Origin: Formivibrio sp.
GTDB taxonomy: Bacteria > Pseudomonadota > Gammaproteobacteria > Burkholderiales > Chitinibacteraceae
Reading direction: 5' to 3'
Assembly: GCA_031291275.1 (NCBI GenBank)
Contig: JARLJJ010000187.1
Span: 1-35,820, forward strand
DNA length: 35,820 nt
Below are positions 7,588 through 14,895 of this stretch, piece after piece. Made by a program: the position numbers and the translations under genes. Within the stretch, counting starts at the first letter, position 1, and the number at the start of each line of letters is the position of its first letter. The notes beneath the pieces were generated by a model that had not been told where the DNA came from, searched no databases, and worked only from the letters and a program-made list of their open reading frames with translations.

Positions 7588-9375
7588 ATGAGCAATTTGA
7601 ATCTGGGAATCATTGGCAACGGAGCGATCAGTGCGCTAATTGATGAGCGAGGGAAAATCGTCTGGAGTTGCTTTCCACGCTTTGATGGAGACCCCCTGTT
7701 TTGCAATCTGCTCCAACCTGATGAATATGAGTCGGGTCGCGGGGCTTTTGGCATTGACCTCGTCAACTTTTCGCATGCCGAGCAGCACTATGAGACCAAT
7801 TCCGCGGTTCTGACCACCCGACTATATGACAGCCAAGGTGGCTGTTTAGAACTTTGTGATTTTGCGCCACGATTCAGACTATATGGTCGAATATTCCACC
7901 CCATGATGTTGATTCGCCGTGTTCGGAAAATTTCCGGCACGCCGCGCATGATTGTACGCAGTCACCCACTGTTCAATTACGGGCAACTTGATCCGGAAGT
8001 GACCATTGGTAGCCACCATATCCGTTACGTGGGGCCGGCAATGGCCGTTCGCTTGACAACCGATGCGTCCATCTCCGCGATTCAGGAAGAACGGCCCATA
8101 TTCATCGACGATACCGTGACCTTTGTACTGGGTACAGATGAAACATTGCATGAATCCGTAGGTGCGGTCGGACGGCGCTTTCTTGAAGATACGCAGACCT
8201 ATTGGCATGAATGGGTACGAAGTCTGTTTGTCCCGGTCGAATGGCAAGATGAAGTGATTCGAGCCGCCATCACCCTGCAACTCAATGCGTACGAAGACAC
8301 CGGCGCCATTGTGGCCGCCATGACAACATCGATCCCTGAGCATGCCGATTCCGGACGGAATTGGGATTACCGCTATTGCTGGTTGCGTGACGGTTATTTC
8401 GTGGTGAATGCCCTGAACCGTCTCGGGGCAACCAGTACGATGGAAAAATATCTGGGTTATATCCTGAATGTGGCTGCGGGCGACGAGCATGGTTTGCTGA
8501 AGCCGGTCTATAGCATCAGCGGAGAAGAGCGTTTAGAGGAAATTATTGCGCCCGAGCTGGCCGGCTATCGCGGCATGGGGCCGGTTCGGGTGGGAAATCT
8601 TGCCTATCAGCAAGTCCAGCACGATGTCTATGGCTCGGCCATTCTTTCCGCGACGCATATGTTTTTCGATCACCGCTTGTTTCGGCGCGGCGATGCCAGT
8701 CTGTTTCACCGGCTGGAACCGCTGGGCCTGCAAGCGTTGGCCCATTTCGATCAGCCGGATGCCGGCATCTGGGAGCTTCGCGGCAAAAAACGCGTGCACA
8801 CCTATTCCAGTGTGATGTGCTGGGCCGCCTGTGATCGTCTCTCACGGATTGCTCGACAGTTGAAATTGATCGAGCGGGAAAATTATTGGCGAGAAGAAGC
8901 GGACCGGATTCACAAGGTGATCTGCACACAGGCCTGGAGCGAAGAAAAGCAGGCATTCCTGGCATCGTGGGGAGGTGATTCGTTGGATGCCAGTATGCTG
9001 CTGCTGCATGAATTCGGTTTCTTGTCGGCCAGTGACCCACGCTTTATCTCCACCGTGGCGGCTATTGAAGCTGAGCTAAAACAAGGTGACTTTATCTATC
9101 GCTATGTAGAAAAGGATGATTTCGGCTCACCCGACAATGCCTTTGTGGTGTGTACCTTCTGGTATGTATATGCCTTGCAGGCACTGGGACGCAAAGAGGA
9201 AGCCCGGCACACCTTTGAAACCCTGCTCGGCTGCTGCAATCCCTTAGGATTGTTGGCTGAAGACTATTGCAGTGCCAGCAAGGAACAGTGGGGAAATTTC
9301 GTCCAAACCTACAGCATGGTCGGTCTGATCAATTGCGCATTGCGGCTGTCTTGTCGCTGGGACCAGACCTACTGA
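7588..9375 (+). CDS. Glycoside hydrolase family 15 protein (glucoamylase or trehalase-like)
   Basis: A 595-residue protein with no signal peptide, so likely cytoplasmic. The N-terminal beta-sandwich type domain begins LGIIGNGAISALIDERGKIVW with PRFDGDPLF. The (alpha/alpha)6 catalytic barrel is marked by NWDYRYCWLRDGYF (about residue 255) and GLLKPVYSISGEERLEE; VRVGNLAYQQVQHDVYG and a closing GNFVQTYSMVGLINCAL are family features. GH15 includes glucoamylases, glucodextranases and bacterial/archaeal trehalases. Its divergent position beside otsA-otsB favours a trehalose or alpha-glucan turnover role; this is inference. The ATG at 7588 has AAAGGA 7 bases upstream; upstream in-frame codons look non-coding. 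Confidence 0.88.
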   Translation: MSNLNLGIIGNGAISALIDERGKIVWSCFPRFDGDPLFCNLLQPDEYESGRGAFGIDLVNFSHAEQHYETNSAVLTTRLYDSQGGCLELCDFAPRFRLYGRIFHPMMLIRRVRKISGTPRMIVRSHPLFNYGQLDPEVTIGSHHIRYVGPAMAVRLTTDASISAIQEERPIFIDDTVTFVLGTDETLHESVGAVGRRFLEDTQTYWHEWVRSLFVPVEWQDEVIRAAITLQLNAYEDTGAIVAAMTTSIPEHADSGRNWDYRYCWLRDGYFVVNALNRLGATSTMEKYLGYILNVAAGDEHGLLKPVYSISGEERLEEIIAPELAGYRGMGPVRVGNLAYQQVQHDVYGSAILSATHMFFDHRLFRRGDASLFHRLEPLGLQALAHFDQPDAGIWELRGKKRVHTYSSVMCWAACDRLSRIARQLKLIERENYWREEADRIHKVICTQAWSEEKQAFLASWGGDSLDASMLLLHEFGFLSASDPRFISTVAAIEAELKQGDFIYRYVEKDDFGSPDNAFVVCTFWYVYALQALGRKEEARHTFETLLGCCNPLGLLAEDYCSASKEQWGNFVQTYSMVGLINCALRLSCRWDQTY

Positions 9376-9396
9376 AGCACAGATCCAAAATCGGTT

Positions 9397-9427
9397 GCAC
9401 ATGCCCACGCTTGCGTTGGGCATGTGC
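9397..9427. terminator. Hairpin between convergent GH15 and argA genes
   Basis: An 11-bp perfect outer stem (9397-9407 and 9417-9427) continues inward with only a single bulged base. It sits between two converging stop codons. The T-rich side is on the minus strand (GATTTT some bases past the stem), so it may serve as a weak bidirectional terminator. Confidence 0.6.
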
Positions 9428-9439
9428 GTAAAGCTTAAA

Positions 9440-10756
9440 TCAGATGGCGATCTGTTTAATGAATACTTTCGATCGGCGTTGGTAATTGTAGAGGCGCTTG
9501 CGCTCGATCGGTAAATCCTCAACCGTGGCAGGGGCGAAGCCGCGCTCGACAAACCAATGGGCGGTCCGCGTGGTGAGGACGAAGAGTTTTCGCACGCCCA
9601 GGCTGCGGGCTTGTTGCTCGATATGCTTGAGCAACTGCTCGCCGCGGTCTTCTTCGCGGTAGGCTGGATCCACCACCAGACAAGCCATTTCGGCCATACG
9701 GTTTTCCAGGAAGGGATGCATGGCCACGCAGCCGACAATTTTTCCGTCGTGCTCTTGAACCGAATAACGATGGATTTCGCGCTCGATCAGTTCGCGCCCG
9801 CGTTTGACAAGCACGCCCTGGTCTTCCAATGGCTCGATCAGTGCCAACATGCCACCGACATCGTCAATAGTGGCTTCGCGCAACGTTTCCAGTGATTCAT
9901 GCGAAAGCATCGTGCCGATACCATCCCGCGTGAACAATTCCATCAGCAGCGAACCATCAAAGTGATGACTGATCAAGTGGGCCCGTTTCACCCCGTGGCG
10001 TACCGCACGTATTGCGCAAGGCAGGTAGAGCTTGATGTCTTCGTGTGGATTGGGGTGCGTAGTAAGTAGCTGCTCCGCCTCAACGGCATTGAGCTCTGTC
10101 AGCAATTCACCCTCTGGAGACACCACGCCGGGTTGGTCAAACAGAAAGATCAACTTATCGGCTTTGAGTGCCATCGCAGTGCTGGTCGCCACGTCTTCCA
10201 GCGGAAGATTGAAGACTTCCCCGGTCGGCGAATAGCCAATCGTGGAAAGCAGCACCATCTCACCATCGTCCAGGCGATAGCCAATGGCGGTGGTATCCAC
10301 CTTGCGCACCTCGCCGGTATACAACATGTCCACACCATCGCGAACGCCCATTGGCTGTGCCGTGATGAAGTTCCCGGCAGAGACGCGGATATCGGCATTG
10401 GCCATTGGCGAATTGGGCATCCCCATCGACAACAGCGATTCAATCTCGACCCGTACCTGGCCGACAGCTTGAATCACGCATTCCAGTGCCGAGGCATCGG
10501 TAACGCGTAAACCGTGGTGATAGGTCGTTTCCAGCCCACGTTCCGCCAGTCTTGTTTCGATCTGCGGACGGGCACCGTGCACGACTATCAGCCGTACCCC
10601 GAGGCTGGTCAGCAAGTTGATATCGTACGTGAGCTGGAAAAATTTTCCGTCACGTACGACGTCGCCACCCAGGGCGATAACGAAGGTTCGGCCACGAAAA
10701 GCATGAATATAGGGTGCGGCCTGACGGAACCATTCGACGAAATCAGCGGTATGCAT
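9440..10756 (-). CDS. argA: Amino-acid N-acetyltransferase (N-acetylglutamate synthase)
   Basis: A 438-residue cytoplasmic enzyme that acetylates glutamate with acetyl-CoA, the first step of arginine synthesis. It has the classical two-domain form. Residues ~1-285 are an amino-acid-kinase fold (FVIALGGDVV, LIVVHGARPQI, and LFDQPGVVSPEG), which in this family binds arginine and does not phosphorylate. Residues ~290-438 are a GNAT acetyltransferase (VGCVAMHPF, MACLVVDPAYREEDRGEQLL, FVERGFAPA). The length matches the ArgA type (about 440). Feedback inhibition by arginine is expected from the family. It is monocistronic here: the downstream GH15 gene is convergent and the upstream DUF4914-like gene is divergent across a 378-base gap. 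Confidence 0.95.
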   Translation of the reverse strand: MHTADFVEWFRQAAPYIHAFRGRTFVIALGGDVVRDGKFFQLTYDINLLTSLGVRLIVVHGARPQIETRLAERGLETTYHHGLRVTDASALECVIQAVGQVRVEIESLLSMGMPNSPMANADIRVSAGNFITAQPMGVRDGVDMLYTGEVRKVDTTAIGYRLDDGEMVLLSTIGYSPTGEVFNLPLEDVATSTAMALKADKLIFLFDQPGVVSPEGELLTELNAVEAEQLLTTHPNPHEDIKLYLPCAIRAVRHGVKRAHLISHHFDGSLLMELFTRDGIGTMLSHESLETLREATIDDVGGMLALIEPLEDQGVLVKRGRELIEREIHRYSVQEHDGKIVGCVAMHPFLENRMAEMACLVVDPAYREEDRGEQLLKHIEQQARSLGVRKLFVLTTRTAHWFVERGFAPATVEDLPIERKRLYNYQRRSKVFIKQIAI

Positions 10757-11134
10757 GGGCAGCTTTAGAAAGAGAAAATGGCGACAGTCGGCATTTTAGC
10801 GCTGCTCTCGCCAAGGTGCCGATAAAATCGTGTGATTTATAACAGTTCAATGCCGCCGCCTTGATCGATTCGTGCGCCTGACGGGTCGAATTCGATGGCC
10901 ATGCAAATTGCCCCGTGTGCAGGAGCCAATTTTTCGCAAATATCTAAGACGGTTTCTTAGCTGGAATAGCCTACTTTTTTTAAGGGAAATGCCGGACAAG
11001 CGCCCTGTTTGTAGCTGACAACGCAAGCACTTAGCCGCTAAAATACAAATTTTGCTCTCCACTCGCCAATCTAACGTCAAGTAGGGCTTTCACTCACCCG
11101 GGCATTTGTAGGGTTTTCACCTGGACATTCAGCT
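10757..11134. other. Divergent intergenic region between argA and the DUF4914-like gene
   Basis: This 378-base stretch should contain both promoters, but none is clear. On the minus strand a -10-like TAAAAT lies near 10797, upstream of argA, without a convincing -35. A short minus-strand frame (10837-10956) reads like real protein but is closed by a stop upstream; it is listed as a separate item. Confidence 0.5.
10837..10956 (-). pseudogene. Possible gene remnant or very small ORF
   Basis: The minus strand is open for 39 codons and ends IDQGGGIELL-stop. An internal ATG at 10902 would give a 21-residue peptide starting MAIEFDPSG. The composition is protein-like (LDICEKLAPAHGAIC). Reading further upstream in the same frame gives KKVGYSS, then a TAA at 10957-10959, so one base change could have closed a longer gene. 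There is no ribosome site before the ATG. It may be a decayed gene tail, or chance; I do not recognise a family. Confidence 0.25.
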
Positions 11135-13087
11135 ATGGACCACACGATTCGTATGATTGATTTCAAAAAGGACTGGACATCGCTCGGTTTACCCGCGCAT
11201 GTCATTGAAGTGTTGAGCGCTGCGCCAGCACTGCATGTGGCTGAAAGCCGCGAAGACTTGTTGAACTGGGCGCTCGGTCGCGAAGCAGGCACCACCGATT
11301 GGAATCATGCCAACCGGGAAGACAAGGGCGAATACGAAACTGTCTTCGAGGTCCCGGGTCATGGCCCGGTCGTCGAGGCCGTGGTCACCAAGGCGCGTAA
11401 TGGCCTGGTGGTGAATTTTCCTGATACGCGCATGCGTCGCCGTGATCCGGATGCCATGGTTATCGGCGATTCATTGCCGACCGACAAACCAACTTACCTT
11501 GAGCGTTTTGGCGAGAAATTCGACAAGATGCGGCAAAAGACGCTGGACTGGCTCAAGACCCAGGAGCTGGTCGTCGTGCCCTTCTTTGCCGGCCCGGATG
11601 AGCTTGGATATGGCGCGCTGCTGATTTGCCCGAAGCAGGCTGCCTTCTTTGCTGGCGCGCTCGCGGATCTGCAAGGCATGATCGCAAATAGCGCAGTGCC
11701 TTCCGATTTCAAGCTCGACGGTGGCGTGCTGTTCATTGCTCCGCCGTTCCGTCATACCCACTACGATGGCAAGCAGGTAGTGGTACATGCTCGCACCCAG
11801 ACTCATCAGGAAATTTACGCTTACAACCTGTATCCGGGACCCAGCGCCAAGAAGGGCGTTTACTCGATGTTGCTCGACATCGGCGAGCGCGAAGGCTGGA
11901 CTACCAATCACTGTGCGGCCGTCGGCGTTGTCACGCCTTACGACAACCAGTTGACCATCATGCACGAAGGCGCATCCGGTGGCGGCAAGAGCGAAATGAC
12001 CGAGCATATCCATCGCATGGAAGATGGTCGCCTGCTCTTGGGCAAGAATGTGGTGACTGGTGAAGAACGCACGCTGGTGTTGCCGGAAGGTTGTCATCTC
12101 AACCCGATGGCAGACGATATGGCCTGCGCCCACCCGAGCTTTAACGACGGCCAGACCAAGCTGAACGTGATGGATGCCGAGAACGGCTGGTTCGTGCGCG
12201 TTGACCACATCAAGGGCTATGGTACCGACCCGCATCTGGAACGGCTGTGCATGAAGCCAACCCGTCCGCTGGTGTTCCTCAACCACTACATCATCCCGGG
12301 TGGCCAGTGCCTGCTGTGGGAGCATGCTGAAGATGCGCCGGGCAAGCCCTGCACCAACCCGCGCGTCATTATTCCGCGCGACATGATCGACGGCATCTCC
12401 ACCGGTCCGGCAACAGTCAATATTCGCAGCTTTGGCGTGCGTTGCCCGCCGACCCACAAGGGTAGCCAGCAGTACGGCATCGTCGGCATGCTGCATATCC
12501 TGTCGCCTGCGCTAGCCTGGCTGTGGCGTTTGGTTGCGCCGCGTGGCCATGCCAATCCCAGCATTCAGGATTCCAAGGGTATGCAGTCGGAAGGCGTGGG
12601 TTCCTACTGGGCATTCTGCACCGGCCGTCGCGTCGACCAGGCCAACCTGCTGCTGCGCCAGATTGTCTCCAATACGGAAACTCGCCACGTGCTGATTCCG
12701 AACCAGTACATTGGTGCCTGGCATGTGGGTTTCATGTCCGAATGGATCGCGCGCGAATATCTGGCGCGTCGAGGCAGCGCCCGCTTCAGCAAGGATCAAT
12801 TGGTGGAAACCCCCTGCGCCCTGCTGGGTTATGTACCGCGCCAGCTTATGGTGGAAGGTTCGATGATTCCGCCAGTGCTGTTGCATGTGGAAAAACAATT
12901 TGAGGGTGGCGAGGAAGTGTACGAGGAAGGCGCACGCCAGTGGCGCGAATTCTTCAAGCGCGAACTGAAGCCTTACCTCACCGAAGATCTTGACCCGCTG
13001 GGCCGCAAGATCATCGAGGCTTGCCTGAACGATGCAACTCAGGAAGACTACTGGAAATTGATTCCACACCAGATGTTCAAAAGCTGA
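11135..13087 (+). CDS. DUF4914-like P-loop protein related to PEP carboxykinases
   Basis: A 650-residue cytoplasmic protein of unknown function. A Walker A loop GASGGGKS at 279-286 (Lys285, Ser286) and an Asp pair in MADDMA (327-328) match the kinase-1 and kinase-2 motifs of the PEP-carboxykinase / HPr-kinase fold. However, the canonical GTP-PEPCK loop (ACGKTN) is absent, so calling it pckG would be wrong. From memory the conserved blocks (WTTNHC, YGTDPHLERL, IRSFGVR, LAWLWRLVAPRGHANPSI) match the DUF4914 family, which has no known reaction. The likely class is a nucleotide-dependent kinase or carboxykinase-like enzyme. Codon use is strongly biased to C/G-ending codons, suggesting high expression. 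It is single-gene, followed by two hairpins, the second a strong terminator. The start ATG at 11135 has only a weak ribosome site. Confidence 0.72.
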   Translation: MDHTIRMIDFKKDWTSLGLPAHVIEVLSAAPALHVAESREDLLNWALGREAGTTDWNHANREDKGEYETVFEVPGHGPVVEAVVTKARNGLVVNFPDTRMRRRDPDAMVIGDSLPTDKPTYLERFGEKFDKMRQKTLDWLKTQELVVVPFFAGPDELGYGALLICPKQAAFFAGALADLQGMIANSAVPSDFKLDGGVLFIAPPFRHTHYDGKQVVVHARTQTHQEIYAYNLYPGPSAKKGVYSMLLDIGEREGWTTNHCAAVGVVTPYDNQLTIMHEGASGGGKSEMTEHIHRMEDGRLLLGKNVVTGEERTLVLPEGCHLNPMADDMACAHPSFNDGQTKLNVMDAENGWFVRVDHIKGYGTDPHLERLCMKPTRPLVFLNHYIIPGGQCLLWEHAEDAPGKPCTNPRVIIPRDMIDGISTGPATVNIRSFGVRCPPTHKGSQQYGIVGMLHILSPALAWLWRLVAPRGHANPSIQDSKGMQSEGVGSYWAFCTGRRVDQANLLLRQIVSNTETRHVLIPNQYIGAWHVGFMSEWIAREYLARRGSARFSKDQLVETPCALLGYVPRQLMVEGSMIPPVLLHVEKQFEGGEEVYEEGARQWREFFKRELKPYLTEDLDPLGRKIIEACLNDATQEDYWKLIPHQMFKS

Positions 13088-13103
13088 ACTTCACTTGGCC
13101 AGT

Positions 13104-13134
13104 AAACGGGATGGTGGGAAATGCCATCCCGTTT
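13104..13134 (+). terminator. First hairpin after the DUF4914-like gene
   Basis: Perfect 11-bp arms (13104-13114 and 13124-13134) enclose a 9-base loop. The following bases (CAGACAG) are not T-rich, so it may protect the 3' end or pause polymerase rather than terminate. Confidence 0.5.
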
Positions 13135-13147
13135 CAGACAGTTGACG

Positions 13148-13180
13148 AACCCCCGCATTGCGAAATGCGGGGGTTTATTT
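13148..13180 (+). terminator. Strong intrinsic terminator after the DUF4914-like gene
   Basis: A GC-rich stem (13148-13159 paired with 13164-13175) with a 4-base loop is followed by TTTATTTCTT on the plus strand, a classic Rho-independent terminator. Confidence 0.88.
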
Positions 13181-13187
13181 CTTACAA

Positions 13188-13220
13188 AGTCTTATAAAAG
13201 TCTTATAAAAGTCTTATATA
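13188..13220. repeat. Three tandem copies of an 11-bp unit
   Basis: The unit AGTCTTATAAA occurs at 13188-13198 and 13199-13209, and as AGTCTTATATA at 13210-13220. It lies just past the T-tract of the preceding terminator. One unit is about one turn of the DNA helix. Confidence 0.85.
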
Positions 13221-13228
13221 AGATCAAA

Positions 13229-13251
13229 AGCCCCAGCGTATTGCCAGGGCT
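13229..13251 (-). terminator. Probable intrinsic terminator of metK
   Basis: On the minus strand a 9-bp stem (including two G-T wobbles) with a 5-base loop is followed by TTTTGATC. It lies about 60 bases past the metK stop codon. Confidence 0.6.
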
Positions 13252-13313
13252 CTCGATGTTTATCAGCAATCAGGGAAGGAAACAGCTCCCTTTATATCGC
13301 CTGCAATCTCGTC

Positions 13314-14480
13314 TTAAAGGCCTGCATCAGCCTTAAGTTGCTCAACTTTGTCAGTACGTTCCCAGCTAAAGTCTGGTTCGTCTCGACCAAAATGCCCATA
13401 GGCTGCAGTACGTGTATAAATCGGGCGCAGTAGATCAAGTTGCTGAATGATCGCCTTCGGACGCAGATCGAAGTTACGTTTGATAAGCGCCACAATTTCG
13501 TCATTGCTGAACTTGCTGGTACCCCAGGTATCCACCATGATCGAAACCGGATTGGCCACGCCGATGGCATAAGCCACTTGCACTTCACACTGCTTGGCAA
13601 TACCGGCAGCAACGATGTTTTTCGCGACATAACGGCCAGCGTAGGCCGCAGAACGGTCAACCTTGGAGGGATCCTTGCCGGAGAATGCGCCACCACCATG
13701 CGGGGCTGCGCCACCGTAGGTATCGACAATGATTTTTCGGCCCGTTAGACCACAATCGCCCATCGGACCGCCGATCACAAATCGTCCCGTCGGATTGACC
13801 AGATACTTCGGATTTTTCATCCACTCTTTCGGCATCACCGGCTTGATAATTTCTTCAATCACCAACTCGGAGAGCTGGGCATGTGAAATATCCGGGTGAT
13901 GCTGAGTAGACAATACAATGGTATCCACTTCGAGAATTTGTCCCGTTTCCGCGTCATAGCGCAAGGTCACTTGCGACTTTGCATCGGGACGCAACCAAGG
14001 CAGACGACCATCTTTACGCAGCTCAGATTGTCTCTGTACCAGACGATGTGCATAGTAGATCGGCGCCGGCATTAATTGCGAAGTCTCGTCGCAAGCATAA
14101 CCAAACATCAGCCCTTGGTCGCCAGCGCCCTGATCCAGATCCAACCCTTGTCCTTCATTCACGCCCTGAGCAATATCGGGCGATTGCTTGTCATAAGCGA
14201 CCAGTACGGCACAGGTCTTGTAATCGAATCCAATATCGGAACTATCGTAACCAATGCGTTTAATAGTATCGCGCGCAATCTGGATGTAATCGACATTGGC
14301 ATGTGTGGTGATTTCGCCAGCCAGCACCACCAAGCCGGTATTGACCAGGGTTTCAGCCGCGACACGGGCATGTCTGTCCTGTGCGATAACCGCATCCAGA
14401 ATCGCATCCGATATCTGGTCTGCCACTTTGTCCGGATGGCCTTCCGAGACCGATTCTGAAGTAAAGAGGAAATCCTTCAT
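13314..14480 (-). CDS. metK: S-adenosylmethionine synthetase
   Basis: A 388-residue cytoplasmic enzyme that makes S-adenosylmethionine from methionine and ATP. The N-terminus [18 protein letters not shown] is diagnostic, with the ATP-binding GHPDK at 14-18. [12 protein letters not shown] and the [19 protein letters not shown] loop (phosphate binding) follow at about 115 and 257. The length equals the bacterial norm. The ATG at 14480 was chosen by comparison with family N-termini; an ATG two codons upstream (14486) is closer to the AAGGA ribosome site and is possible. It is a single gene here, with no ahcY behind it. An SAH riboswitch and a TATAAT promoter precede it. Confidence 0.96.
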   Translation of the reverse strand: MKDFLFTSESVSEGHPDKVADQISDAILDAVIAQDRHARVAAETLVNTGLVVLAGEITTHANVDYIQIARDTIKRIGYDSSDIGFDYKTCAVLVAYDKQSPDIAQGVNEGQGLDLDQGAGDQGLMFGYACDETSQLMPAPIYYAHRLVQRQSELRKDGRLPWLRPDAKSQVTLRYDAETGQILEVDTIVLSTQHHPDISHAQLSELVIEEIIKPVMPKEWMKNPKYLVNPTGRFVIGGPMGDCGLTGRKIIVDTYGGAAPHGGGAFSGKDPSKVDRSAAYAGRYVAKNIVAAGIAKQCEVQVAYAIGVANPVSIMVDTWGTSKFSNDEIVALIKRNFDLRPKAIIQQLDLLRPIYTRTAAYGHFGRDEPDFSWERTDKVEQLKADAGL

Positions 14481-14631
14481 AAGCATCTATTCCTTGTTCA
14501 ATAACTTGCACAGCCAGACATGGGCTAGGCAAAATAAAGCGTATGCGCTACCAGCAACAATGCCGGCAATGGTTTAGACAGGGTCTTTGTCAGGAAATTC
14601 ATAGCACGCATCACGCCTTCTTTTCTTTTTC

Positions 14632-14656
14632 AAAAAAAAACCAAGACGTGAGCGCC
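14632..14656 (-). promoter_or_regulatory. Candidate expression platform of the SAH riboswitch
   Basis: A run of nine T (minus strand, 14640-14632) follows the aptamer by about 8 bases. A short GGCG/CGTC hairpin (14656-14653 with 14648-14645) or a CCAGG/CTTGG pairing (14680-14676 with 14645-14641) could form a terminator that uses aptamer bases. SAH binding would then prevent termination. The stems are weak, so the mechanism is conjecture. Confidence 0.4.
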
Positions 14657-14710
14657 GTTATTTGAGAAAGCCAAGCCTGGCGAGGAATCTCGTCGCAGCG
14701 CTCCTTGACT
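14649..14710 (-). ncRNA. SAH riboswitch (S-adenosylhomocysteine aptamer) in the metK leader
   Basis: Reading the minus strand, the conserved blocks of the SAH aptamer appear in order and spacing: AAGGAGCGCTGC, a small CGAG/CTCG hairpin, CCAGGCTTGG, and AACGGCGCTCA. P1 forms between GTCAAG (14709-14704) and CTTGGC (14675-14670). The closing GGCGCTC (14656-14650) can pair back to GAGCGCT (14703-14697), as in the LL-type pseudoknot of the Ralstonia aptamer. Known SAH riboswitches turn genes on when SAH builds up. It lies about 170 bases upstream of metK, directly after the promoter. A covariance-model search (Rfam SAH riboswitch) would be decisive. Confidence 0.87.
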
Positions 14711-14718
14711 ATGCAGTG

Positions 14719-14724
14719 ATTATA
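14719..14724 (-). promoter_or_regulatory. Sigma-70 -10 element of the metK transcript
   Basis: A perfect TATAAT on the minus strand would start transcription around 14712, immediately before the first aptamer base. The -35 is weak (TGTTCA-like at 15-16 bases). Confidence 0.6.
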
Positions 14725-14895
14725 GCGCGGTTTTGCGGTTGAACACAGGCCGCGCAACACCCGGCAAAGATCGCTACAATAGCCGGTTTCTTCGATCAAA
14801 GACTCCATGCTGATTTACCAAGCTTTAATGTTCTCGTTACGGCATTCCCGCTACAACAACGCATGCCCAAACATCCCTGCCTCAGGTAAAGCCCA

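Noticed and set aside
11471-12496. 341-codon minus-strand open frame within the DUF4914-like gene
   Set aside because: Antisense shadow caused by strong codon bias on the plus strand.
11135-13087. Annotation as GTP-dependent PEP carboxykinase (pckG)
   Set aside because: The size and P-loop are similar, but the canonical ACGKTN loop and neighbouring PEPCK signatures are missing; the conserved blocks fit DUF4914 better.
13188-13220. CRISPR-like array
   Set aside because: The units are 11 bp with no spacers, only three copies and no cas genes.
14649-14710. SAM-I, SAM-II or SAM/SAH riboswitch in front of metK
   Set aside because: The conserved blocks and pseudoknot order match the SAH aptamer, not the SAM classes or the short SAM/SAH motif.
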